From positions 88,057-152,056 of the forward strand of contig NZ_JAGETW010000008.1 of NCBI RefSeq assembly GCF_017571475.1: 64,000 nucleotides of DNA, read 5' to 3'. Source of the DNA: Thiomicrorhabdus sp. 6S3-12 (GTDB lineage: Bacteria; Pseudomonadota; Gammaproteobacteria; Thiomicrospirales; Thiomicrospiraceae). The notes below the pieces were generated by a model. That model saw nothing but the letters and a program-made list of their open reading frames with translations. It searched no databases and was not told the origin of the DNA. The translations under genes were made by a program, and so were the position numbers. Positions 17,255-24,840 of this stretch are shown here, in pieces; within the stretch, counting starts at the first letter, position 1, and every line of letters starts with the position of its first letter.

Positions 17255-18898
17255 TTAGTCTTCGATTTCAGAGAGGACATTACCCAACAAAGTCGTTAAG
17301 CGGTCATTTTCCGAGTAATCTACCGGGCAGTCAATAACAGTCACTGTCGGTGTTTTAAGCGCTTTTTTCAGGCTGGGGAGCAACTCTTCGGCAGAGTTGA
17401 TTCGCACGCCTTCGGCACCGAAGGATTTAGCATAATCAACGAAATTCGGGTTATTGAAATCGATATAGGCGGAACGGCCATAACGTCTCTGCTGTTTCCA
17501 TTCGATCAGGCCGTACTGGCTGTCGTTCCAGATCAGGATAACGATAGGGGTTTGACAGCGTAGTGCGGTTTCGATTTCCTGAGAATTCATCATAAAACCG
17601 GCATCGCCGGTAACGGCGACAACCGCGCGGTTAGGGTAAGCCAGTTTGGCAGCAACGGCACCGGGAACGGCGATTCCCATGCCGGCAAACCCGTTGGAGA
17701 TAATACAGGTGTTTGGCAGATCGCAGCGGAACATACGCGCCATCCACATCTTATGGGCGCCGACATCGCAGATTGCGATATCTTCCGAGTTCATAGCGGT
17801 ACGCAGATCCCAGACGATCTTTTGCGGCAGCATCGGCCAGGCATCACTGCGCGAACAACGGTTCATTTCATCAATCATCGCTTCGCGCAGGGAAAAATTA
17901 ATTTCGGTGTCAGTGATCGGTTCGCTGATCGCATTACCGAGCGCTTTCAGGTTAGCGCCGACATTTCCAATCAGTTCGACTGCCGGAATATAGCTGTTAT
18001 CGACTTCGGCCTTTTTCGTATCGATATGGATAATGGTATGAGAGCGGTTTGGATTCCATAGGTGCGGGTGGTATTCGACCATATCGAAGCCGACGCAGAT
18101 AATCAGGTCGGCTTTGGCGAAGCCACCGTTTTCATAGTCGCCTTTCTGCAGACCCGCGGTACCGACTGCCATCGGGTTGTAGAAAGGAATAGCGCCCTTA
18201 GCCATGAAAGTGTTTACTACGGGGATTTTATGGCGTTCTACGAAGTGCAGTATATCGTCGGTTGCTTGTCCGCGTACGGCGCCGTTACCGACCAGAATCA
18301 AGGGGCATTTTGCCTGTTTAATCAAGTCGGCCGCTTTGGCCAGTAGTTCACGATCGGCGAAAGTCAGGCGGTTTTCCGAAAATGGCAGGGGGCGCTCGGA
18401 GGTTTCCATCTCGGTGATGTTTTCCGGAAGGTCGATAAAGGTCGCCCCCGGTTTTTCCGCCTGCGCCAGTTTAAAGGCTTTACGGACAACTTCCGGAATG
18501 GTTTCCGGTTCCAGAACCTGAGTCGCATATTTGGTAATCGGTTTGAACATACTCACCAGATCGACGACCTGATGCGATTCCTTGTGCATACGGGTCGTGG
18601 CCGCCTGGCCGGCAATAGCGACCAATGGGGCGTTATCCATATTCGCGTCGGCAACACCGGTTACCAGGTTGGTGGCTCCCGGTCCGAGCGTTGACAGACA
18701 GACTCCGGGCTTTCCGGTCAGACGTCCGTATACATCGGCCATAAATGCTGCACCCTGTTCATGTCGGGTGGTAATGAATTCGATTTCGGAGTCGAGAAGG
18801 CTGTCCATCAGATCCAGGTTTTCTTCTCCGGGAATTCCGAAAATATATTCGACTTCTTCATTTTCCAAACATTCGACAAACAGTTTAGCGGCTTTCAT
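17255..18898 (-). CDS. Acetolactate synthase, large (catalytic) subunit type
   Basis: The 547-residue thiamine-diphosphate enzyme has the PYR domain with IFGIPGEENLDLMDSL near residues 19-34, including the catalytic Glu region in TTRHEQGAAFMAD near 40. A middle domain follows. The PP domain has VVAVTGDAGFMMNSQEIETA near 425, the GDG-like Mg/ThDP motif. It condenses two pyruvates to acetolactate. No small regulatory subunit (IlvN/IlvH type) is adjacent, so it resembles single-subunit catabolic AlsS enzymes or orphan IlvB homologues. The neighbouring 113-residue protein is not an ACT-domain subunit by eye. Confidence 0.88.
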   Translation of the reverse strand: MKAAKLFVECLENEEVEYIFGIPGEENLDLMDSLLDSEIEFITTRHEQGAAFMADVYGRLTGKPGVCLSTLGPGATNLVTGVADANMDNAPLVAIAGQAATTRMHKESHQVVDLVSMFKPITKYATQVLEPETIPEVVRKAFKLAQAEKPGATFIDLPENITEMETSERPLPFSENRLTFADRELLAKAADLIKQAKCPLILVGNGAVRGQATDDILHFVERHKIPVVNTFMAKGAIPFYNPMAVGTAGLQKGDYENGGFAKADLIICVGFDMVEYHPHLWNPNRSHTIIHIDTKKAEVDNSYIPAVELIGNVGANLKALGNAISEPITDTEINFSLREAMIDEMNRCSRSDAWPMLPQKIVWDLRTAMNSEDIAICDVGAHKMWMARMFRCDLPNTCIISNGFAGMGIAVPGAVAAKLAYPNRAVVAVTGDAGFMMNSQEIETALRCQTPIVILIWNDSQYGLIEWKQQRRYGRSAYIDFNNPNFVDYAKSFGAEGVRINSAEELLPSLKKALKTPTVTVIDCPVDYSENDRLTTLLGNVLSEIED

Positions 18899-19063
18899 TA
18901 TGGCTTCCAGAAAGGTGGTTAGGGCCCTCAGGGCTTAATTCGATTAATTTCGTGTTGCAACGAAATTGAGGTTTTATTATCAGGTTTTCAAATGTAAATG
19001 ACTAGGGCGGATGCGATATTCCTGAAGTTTTCTTGATTTGTCACGGATATCGGCAAATAGGGA

Positions 19064-19103
19064 TAAAAAAAGAGACTAAAAATCTAGGTAAGTTTTAGTC
19101 TCT
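19064..19103 (-). terminator. Terminator after the resB-ccsA-dsbA-like operon
   Basis: On the minus strand an 11-base perfect stem (AGAGACTAAAA paired with TTTTAGTCTCT) is followed by TTTTTTT. It lies 28 bases after the DsbA-like stop. Confidence 0.88.
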
Positions 19104-19130
19104 TTGATAAGGTCTTCGCTGAAGAGGGGG

Positions 19131-19754
19131 TTACATTTCGATAAGTTGATCGATAACCTGCCACAACTCCTTGCGGCTACCGGCCATCGGTACGTCGGTC
19201 AGATATTTACCGTTGACGATCAGAGCCGGAACGCCTTCGACTTCATAATCCCGGGTCAGTTTTCCGGCTTGGCGAATTTTCTGATCGACGCTGAAGCCGG
19301 TATAGGTATCAATAAACTTCTGCTTTTCAACACCGAACTGGGTGTAAAAATCGCCTAGAGCGTCAACGCTGAACAGAGGCTTGCGGTCGCGGTGAATGGC
19401 ATGGAAAAAAGCCTCATGGGACTGCTCCAGAATACCCAGCTCCTGAGCCGTGTAGAAAACGCGAGCCATAAATATCCAGTTCGGGTTATTGAATACCACC
19501 GGCATGCGCTCAAACTCGACATCCGCCGGCTTATGTTTAAGCCACTCGTTCAGGCTGTCTTCCAGATGATAGCAGTGCGGGCAACCGTAACCGAATACTT
19601 CGACGACTTTCTTTTTCGCGGGTGCGATTGACTGTGGTTTTTTCAATACTTTGTAGTGAACACCGGTCATTAATTCCATTTGTGCCCAGGTGTTTGGCGC
19701 CAGTAGCGCCAGGCCGCTCAGGCCGATTGATTGCAGGAATAGACGACGATTCAT
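19131..19754 (-). CDS. DsbA-like thiol:disulfide oxidoreductase with a twin-arginine-type signal
   Basis: The 207-residue thioredoxin-fold protein has active site CPHC in VFGYGCPHCYHLEDSL, and the cis-Pro loop VEGVPALIVNGKY near residue 178, as in DsbA. It oxidises or isomerises cysteines in the periplasm. Start 19754 gives MNRRLFLQSIGLSGLALL, which contains RRLFLQ, close to the Tat consensus, followed by a weakly hydrophobic segment ending TWAQ. An upstream ATG at 19775 is less likely. It is the third gene after resB and ccsA, fitting thiol handling of apocytochrome c. Confidence 0.88.
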   Translation of the reverse strand: MNRRLFLQSIGLSGLALLAPNTWAQMELMTGVHYKVLKKPQSIAPAKKKVVEVFGYGCPHCYHLEDSLNEWLKHKPADVEFERMPVVFNNPNWIFMARVFYTAQELGILEQSHEAFFHAIHRDRKPLFSVDALGDFYTQFGVEKQKFIDTYTGFSVDQKIRQAGKLTRDYEVEGVPALIVNGKYLTDVPMAGSRKELWQVIDQLIEM

Positions 19755-19764
19755 GCCAATCTCC

Positions 19765-20943
19765 TTATAGCTCACCGTAAGAATGCAGACCCGACAGGAA
19801 CATGTTTACGCCGAGGAAAGCGAAGGTGGTGATCAACAAACCGATAAATGCCCACCAGGCCATCGGCGTTCCGCGCCAGCCTTTACTCATGCGAATATGT
19901 AGCCAGGCTGCGTAGTTTAGCCACACGATCAGTGCCCAGGTCTCTTTCGGATCCCAAGACCAGTAACCACCCCAGGCTTCCGCGGCCCACATGGCGCCCA
20001 GAATCGTGGCGATTGTGAAGAAAGCAAAACCAAGCGAGATGACCTTGTACATCAGGTCGTCCATCATCTCCAGAGAAGGCATTTTGGCTGCAAAGGAGCT
20101 GTTCGGGTTCTTCTGTAGAGAGCGGTTGGTAAGCAGGTAAGCGATCCCGATCATGGCGGCAATCGAGAAGGCACCGTAACCGATAAAGTTAGCCGGAACA
20201 TGGATCTTCATCCAGTAACTCTTCAAAGCCGGAACCAGTGGTTGAATTTCGTGCGCACCACGATCGAAGTGGTACCAAAGCAGGAAGGCAACTGCGGAAC
20301 TGATGACCAGCATGACAAAACCGCCCAGAGCACGGGTTTTGTATTTCTGTTCGTAGTACAGGTAAATCAGACCGGTCAGTACGATAAACAGAATAAAGAC
20401 TTCGTACAGGCTGCTGACCGGGATATGACCGTAATCGACATTAATAATGTAGGATTCGCGCCAACGTACCATCATACCGACCAGACCGAAAACGACACCG
20501 GCCCAGACCAGTGTGGTAGCGGTTTTTGCGGTAAATTGGGATTTATTGATCAGAGCGAAGAAGTAGGTCGCAGTGGCCAGAACAAACAATGCGCTCATCC
20601 ACATAATCGCAGATTGGCTGGAAACCAGGAACTTCAGGAAAAACGCCTGTTCATTCGCGGTAATGACATTGCCGTGATTGTGGTAACTCCACAGCGCGAC
20701 CAGTGTCATACCGGCAACCCAGTAAGTCATCTGCATCAGACTCGGCCAGAAGCGCCCCAGCCAGATCATTGCAACGGCCGTTCCAGCCAGAATTCCTACT
20801 TCATACACATCCATCAGGCTGCCGTACTGCATATAGGAGTAGACGCTGCCTAGAATAACAAAGGCAATCCAGATGAAGTCTTTAATTCCGTAAGGTCTTT
20901 TTTCTTCTTCTTGGAGAGAATCCATAATCGTTTGAGTCTGCAT
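19765..20943 (-). CDS. ccsA: Cytochrome c biogenesis protein CcsA/CcsB-type (heme handling subunit)
   Basis: The 392-residue polytopic membrane protein has about eight helices. The tryptophan-rich WWD segment WGGYWSWDPKETWALIVWLN is near residues 319-338. Conserved His residues flank it, in the HVPAN loop and in WLHIRMSK. With ResB it forms the system II synthetase that exports heme and attaches it to CXXCH apocytochromes. The 13-base spacing from resB and overlap with the longer dsbA-like frame indicate one operon. This system replaces the CcmABCDEFGHI route common in gammaproteobacteria. Confidence 0.92.
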   Translation of the reverse strand: MQTQTIMDSLQEEEKRPYGIKDFIWIAFVILGSVYSYMQYGSLMDVYEVGILAGTAVAMIWLGRFWPSLMQMTYWVAGMTLVALWSYHNHGNVITANEQAFFLKFLVSSQSAIMWMSALFVLATATYFFALINKSQFTAKTATTLVWAGVVFGLVGMMVRWRESYIINVDYGHIPVSSLYEVFILFIVLTGLIYLYYEQKYKTRALGGFVMLVISSAVAFLLWYHFDRGAHEIQPLVPALKSYWMKIHVPANFIGYGAFSIAAMIGIAYLLTNRSLQKNPNSSFAAKMPSLEMMDDLMYKVISLGFAFFTIATILGAMWAAEAWGGYWSWDPKETWALIVWLNYAAWLHIRMSKGWRGTPMAWWAFIGLLITTFAFLGVNMFLSGLHSYGEL

Positions 20944-20956
20944 ATTCGTTACCTAC

Positions 20957-22969
20957 TTATGCTTGTTTACTAATGTTTTGAATTTGTTCGACAATTTTGT
21001 CAAATTCGGTTTTTGCTTCCGGCAGGTTTTTATTGTCTTTACCTGCCAGAGTCAGTTCAAGTCGCTCGTTTTCCGGTTTGATGTTGATCCACAGTCGTCT
21101 CTGACGAACGTAGAACATAAAGAAGACACCGATTGTCAGCAGGGCGCTTCCGAAGTAAACCACATCTTTACCAGGAGATTTGGTGATCTGAAGACCGGTC
21201 GCCTGAATCTCTCTGAAGCTGGTGATATCAAAGTACATCGGCGGTCCGTATTTCGACAGACTGGAAACAACGGTTAACGCATCTTCAAACCAGGTTTTAT
21301 CGAAATCCGGAATATCTTCCTGATGCGATTTAATCACACCTTCTTCTTTCAGAAGCTCAAGATAAGCGCTCTGAAGAGCAAAGGTTGTTTGCGTGAAATA
21401 GTAGTCGGAAACTTTTGCCTGCTCAGCTTCCGGTACGCTCTTTTTAACAAAATCGGAAATACCGGCGAAACCTGTCTGGCGGAAGAGTGTCATCAACTGT
21501 TCGATCAGACGCATTTGCAACTGATAAGTACGCTGATCCATGCCTTCAGCCATAGGATACTGCTGTTGGAAGATACGACGGACTTTTTGCGGATCGTTAA
21601 GAATCGCCAGGTAATTGAAGAAACGATTTTTCGAACGTTTGGCGTCTGCCGGAATAAACAGGTAGCGGTAAGGTTCAGCCGGGGAGTTACGCACACCGGT
21701 CATAAAGAACCAGCGACCTTCCTGTTCGTTAGGAATCACGTAATTTTCATACTCCCACGCCTTACCTTGCTCGTTACGTACCTTAAAGGTGACGGTAGGG
21801 CCGTTATTATGGAATTTATGCCCGGTTTCTTTCTGCTCTTCTTCGCTCAGAGGCACCATATTGAAGTTGCGGAAATCGTTGAATTCCACACGGAATCGGC
21901 CGACCGGCGTTTTTAAAGGCTCGACTTTGTTAACAGCCGTTTCCAGCGCCAGTGGATTAACCATCGGCGACAGCAAAGGGTAAACGTTAATTTTCAGTTC
22001 GGTGCCGCCGTCCCCGAAAGAAGACTGATAAATCGCGTAGTTTTCATAATACAGCGGCTTATTCACTTCGATTGTCTGGCGGATCGGCTCTTCCTGACCC
22101 GGAATATAGAGCTCAAGATCACTTTCGTAATTTTTGGGCATACCGGTATCGTAGTACTGGATGCGGAAATCTTTGTTTACGATGGTAAACGGCAGTTTTT
22201 GAACCAGATAACCGTTTTCATAAGGCAGGAAAAGCACGTCGGATTTCTGGTTTTCAGCAATATTGACGGTGCCTCGGAAAGAGAGATTCTCTGGGCCGAC
22301 CCAGGATTTCTGATTAACCTGATCCAGACTTACGGTACGGGTCTCGGGAAGCAGGTTGCCGGTCAGTTCGCGGTATTTCAGCAGAAGGTTGCTGTCGAGC
22401 AGGCCGCCGAAACAGATAATAATGATTGAAACGTGGGTAAAGATATAACCCAGACGGTTCCATTTTCCTTTTAATCCGGCAATCGTGACAGAGCCGTCAT
22501 CGCGCTGATGGATTTTGGTTTTGTAGCCGTGTTTCTGCATAACGACGGAGACGATTTTCTGCTGGTCTTCGGCGCTGATGTTGGTTTCCAGAGTAGTTTG
22601 ATTCGGTTGGTGTTTTAAAGCGGTCGGCGAGAGTTTCTCGCTGAATTGCTTCATGTCCTTAATGAATCCAGGACCGTTGCGAACTACACAGACGGAAGTT
22701 GAGAGAAGCAAAAAAACCAGAACCAGAATAAACCAGGCGGCACCATAAACATGGAACAGTCCAAGACTGTTAAAAACTTCGGTCCAGAAAGGTCCGAACT
22801 TAATAATATAGTCCTGAAAAGACTGGTTCTGCTGTAAAACGGTTCCGATCACCGAGGCGATCGAAAGCATGACCAACAGTGTTACCGCCAGATTCATCGA
22901 ACCCAGAAAATTCATTAATATGCTTGGCTTCTTAATAATTTTTGCGCCAGTTTGATTTTTGCTGTTCAT
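20957..22969 (-). CDS. resB: Cytochrome c biogenesis protein ResB/Ccs1
   Basis: The 670-residue protein has the ResB plan. Membrane helices lie near residues 19-40 (MNLAVTLLVMLSIASVIGTV), 65-90 and 170-190. A long periplasmic domain follows, and a last helix near 605-622 precedes a cytoplasmic tail. The segment LGYIFTHVSIIIICFGGLLD carries the conserved His of the third helix. It works with CcsA in system II cytochrome c maturation. It is first in the three-gene operon, and a 261-base intergenic region separates it from divergent engB. Confidence 0.92.
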   Translation of the reverse strand: MNSKNQTGAKIIKKPSILMNFLGSMNLAVTLLVMLSIASVIGTVLQQNQSFQDYIIKFGPFWTEVFNSLGLFHVYGAAWFILVLVFLLLSTSVCVVRNGPGFIKDMKQFSEKLSPTALKHQPNQTTLETNISAEDQQKIVSVVMQKHGYKTKIHQRDDGSVTIAGLKGKWNRLGYIFTHVSIIIICFGGLLDSNLLLKYRELTGNLLPETRTVSLDQVNQKSWVGPENLSFRGTVNIAENQKSDVLFLPYENGYLVQKLPFTIVNKDFRIQYYDTGMPKNYESDLELYIPGQEEPIRQTIEVNKPLYYENYAIYQSSFGDGGTELKINVYPLLSPMVNPLALETAVNKVEPLKTPVGRFRVEFNDFRNFNMVPLSEEEQKETGHKFHNNGPTVTFKVRNEQGKAWEYENYVIPNEQEGRWFFMTGVRNSPAEPYRYLFIPADAKRSKNRFFNYLAILNDPQKVRRIFQQQYPMAEGMDQRTYQLQMRLIEQLMTLFRQTGFAGISDFVKKSVPEAEQAKVSDYYFTQTTFALQSAYLELLKEEGVIKSHQEDIPDFDKTWFEDALTVVSSLSKYGPPMYFDITSFREIQATGLQITKSPGKDVVYFGSALLTIGVFFMFYVRQRRLWINIKPENERLELTLAGKDNKNLPEAKTEFDKIVEQIQNISKQA

Positions 22970-23230
22970 GTTTTGGTGTTTGCCCTTAATCCATCTACAA
23001 AACTACGTTGTAAGCCGTTGCGTCTATGCTTTGATCCAATGCTTTTTCGCAATTTTAAAAGTTCATTTTTGATCAACTTTGTTGCGTTGAAAAATAACCT
23101 ACTGTTTTTGTGGGTTAATAATGCATTTTTATCGTGTAAACATCAGTTTTCTGATGGATAGATTCAATTCAAAATAGGATAGAGTATATAATTTTGTAAA
23201 CAATTGATAAAGTCTTAAAGTTCTCTAACC

Positions 23231-23860
23231 ATGCAGCATCCCCTATATCAGAAAGCCCAATATTTAAAGAGTGTGCCGACTCTGGACCTTTGTCCGGAAG
23301 ATTTGAAATACGAAGTGGCTTTTGCCGGACGTTCCAACGCCGGTAAATCCAGCGCACTGAATGTTATCACTTCGCAAAAAAGTCTGGCCCGAACCAGTAA
23401 AACGCCGGGTCGTACCCAGTTGATTAATTTCTTTGTTCTGGATGAAGAGCGTGCTTTGGTCGATTTGCCGGGCTACGGTTTTGCCAAGGTCAATGTTAAG
23501 GTCAAGCGTGCCTGGGAAGCGGGATTAAGCGAATACATCGAAAAGCGTCCGCAACTTAAAGGCGTTGTGCTTTTAATGGACTCGCGCATGCCGCCGACGG
23601 ACATTGATATCACAATGCTCGATTGGACTCAGCATTTAAAGCTTCCGGTACATATTCTTTTGACCAAATCCGATAAATTGAAAAAAGGTCCGGCCAAAGC
23701 AAACCTGCTTAAGTTGAAAAAACTGCTTAAGGAAGAATATCCGCATGCGACGGCTCAGCTTTTCTCCTCTCTTAAACGTGAAGGCCTGCTTGAAGTATGG
23801 AACAAGTTAGACGAATGGATGGAATATGAACGTCCGGTAAAAAACAAACCGCAAAGTTAA
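23231..23860 (+). CDS. engB: Ribosome biogenesis GTPase EngB (YsxC/YihA)
   Basis: The 209-residue TRAFAC GTPase has G1 GRSNAGKSS near residues 33-41, G2 TPGRTQ, G3 DLPGYGFA near 78-85 and G4 TKSDK near 145. It is of standard length and acts in 50S subunit assembly. It is monocistronic, ending in a strong terminator. It shares a 261-base upstream region with the divergent resB operon. Confidence 0.95.
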   Translation: MQHPLYQKAQYLKSVPTLDLCPEDLKYEVAFAGRSNAGKSSALNVITSQKSLARTSKTPGRTQLINFFVLDEERALVDLPGYGFAKVNVKVKRAWEAGLSEYIEKRPQLKGVVLLMDSRMPPTDIDITMLDWTQHLKLPVHILLTKSDKLKKGPAKANLLKLKKLLKEEYPHATAQLFSSLKREGLLEVWNKLDEWMEYERPVKNKPQS

Positions 23861-23872
23861 CATCCGTGAAAC

Positions 23873-23901
23873 AAAAAAGCCGACATAAAGTCGGCTTTTT
23901 T
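23873..23901. terminator. Bidirectional terminator between engB and an outer-membrane protein gene
   Basis: GCCGAC and GTCGGC form the stem with a 5-base loop, flanked by AAAAAA on the left and TTTTTT on the right. It therefore serves the convergent genes on both sides. Confidence 0.9.
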
Positions 23902-23920
23902 ATTATGCATGATTTGAATT

Positions 23921-24643
23921 TTAGAAGCGGTAACCGGCTTTCAGGATGAAGTTATTGTTGTCGCCAACCTGATCGTAGCCGACCAGAACGTCGAAAGCGA
24001 ACAGGTTGATGTTCAAACCGGCTGAGACCTTAACCAGAGTCGGTTTTTCTTCTTTCAAGTCGGTATTTAGCGTCGGATCGACAATCGAAGAAACCATTCC
24101 GATATTGGCGTAAGGCGTGAAGTTTGCAAATCCTTTAGAGACGCCCAGATCGACACCGAAAGACTGGTAGTCGAGGGCATCCATACCGGAGGCCTTGGTG
24201 TATTGTCCGCCTACGGATAGACTAGGGTGCAAAGTTCCGCCTTCAACGATCGCGTAGCGCAACTCACCGCTAATGGTCGAAGCGTCGCTGTCGGTCAACA
24301 TATTGTATTGCAGTCCGAGGTCAAAACCACCCGGAAGACCTTTTTGCGCGTGTACGCTGAGGATATTAACGCGATGGTTGTTATCCGGTGACTGGGAATT
24401 CAATTTGAATTGCGATTCCGAAGAAATTGCGCCGATTCCAATATCAAACCCCAAAACGCCAAGCGGTTCGCCCGGCAGCATGGTTTTATAGGCAAAAACA
24501 TTCGTTACGCTTTCCGCAAAGTTGGAAAATTCTTTTTGCGAGGTCAGGGAGATGCTGTTGATGTCATTGTCACCGGCAAAAGCACTACCGCTGAAGATAG
24601 AGCTGATAAGAACAGCCGGTGTAAGAAATCTGCGAACAAACAT
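23921..24643 (-). CDS. Predicted outer-membrane beta-barrel protein of unknown function
   Basis: The 240-residue protein has a signal peptide (VRRFLTPAVLISSIFSGSAFAG) and about eight amphipathic strands. Glycine and aromatic girdles are visible (GGFDLGLQYNML, FGVDLGVSKGF), and it ends in YRF, a typical C-terminal barrel signal. It is a small barrel, possibly OmpW- or porin-like, but I do not recognise the family. It is monocistronic, with a shared terminator downstream. Confidence 0.7.
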   Translation of the reverse strand: MFVRRFLTPAVLISSIFSGSAFAGDNDINSISLTSQKEFSNFAESVTNVFAYKTMLPGEPLGVLGFDIGIGAISSESQFKLNSQSPDNNHRVNILSVHAQKGLPGGFDLGLQYNMLTDSDASTISGELRYAIVEGGTLHPSLSVGGQYTKASGMDALDYQSFGVDLGVSKGFANFTPYANIGMVSSIVDPTLNTDLKEEKPTLVKVSAGLNINLFAFDVLVGYDQVGDNNNFILKAGYRF

Positions 24644-24840
24644 AATGTAACCCCAAAAAATCAGTACGGAATATTTTTCTTTTTTAACAAAGAATATCGA
24701 AATTTATAACAACGTATTATATTTTTAATTAATGGCATTAAAAAGTGAAACTTTACCGCCATGGATTTAAATCTTTTTTTATTGCGATAAAAGTCTGTAA
24801 TTATAATCTTTGATTATATTTTTTCTTTTTATCAGTCCCA

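Noticed and set aside
23855..23875. CGTGAAACA half-site after engB as another parS
   Set aside because: Only one half matches; the other arm is unrelated to the ParB consensus.
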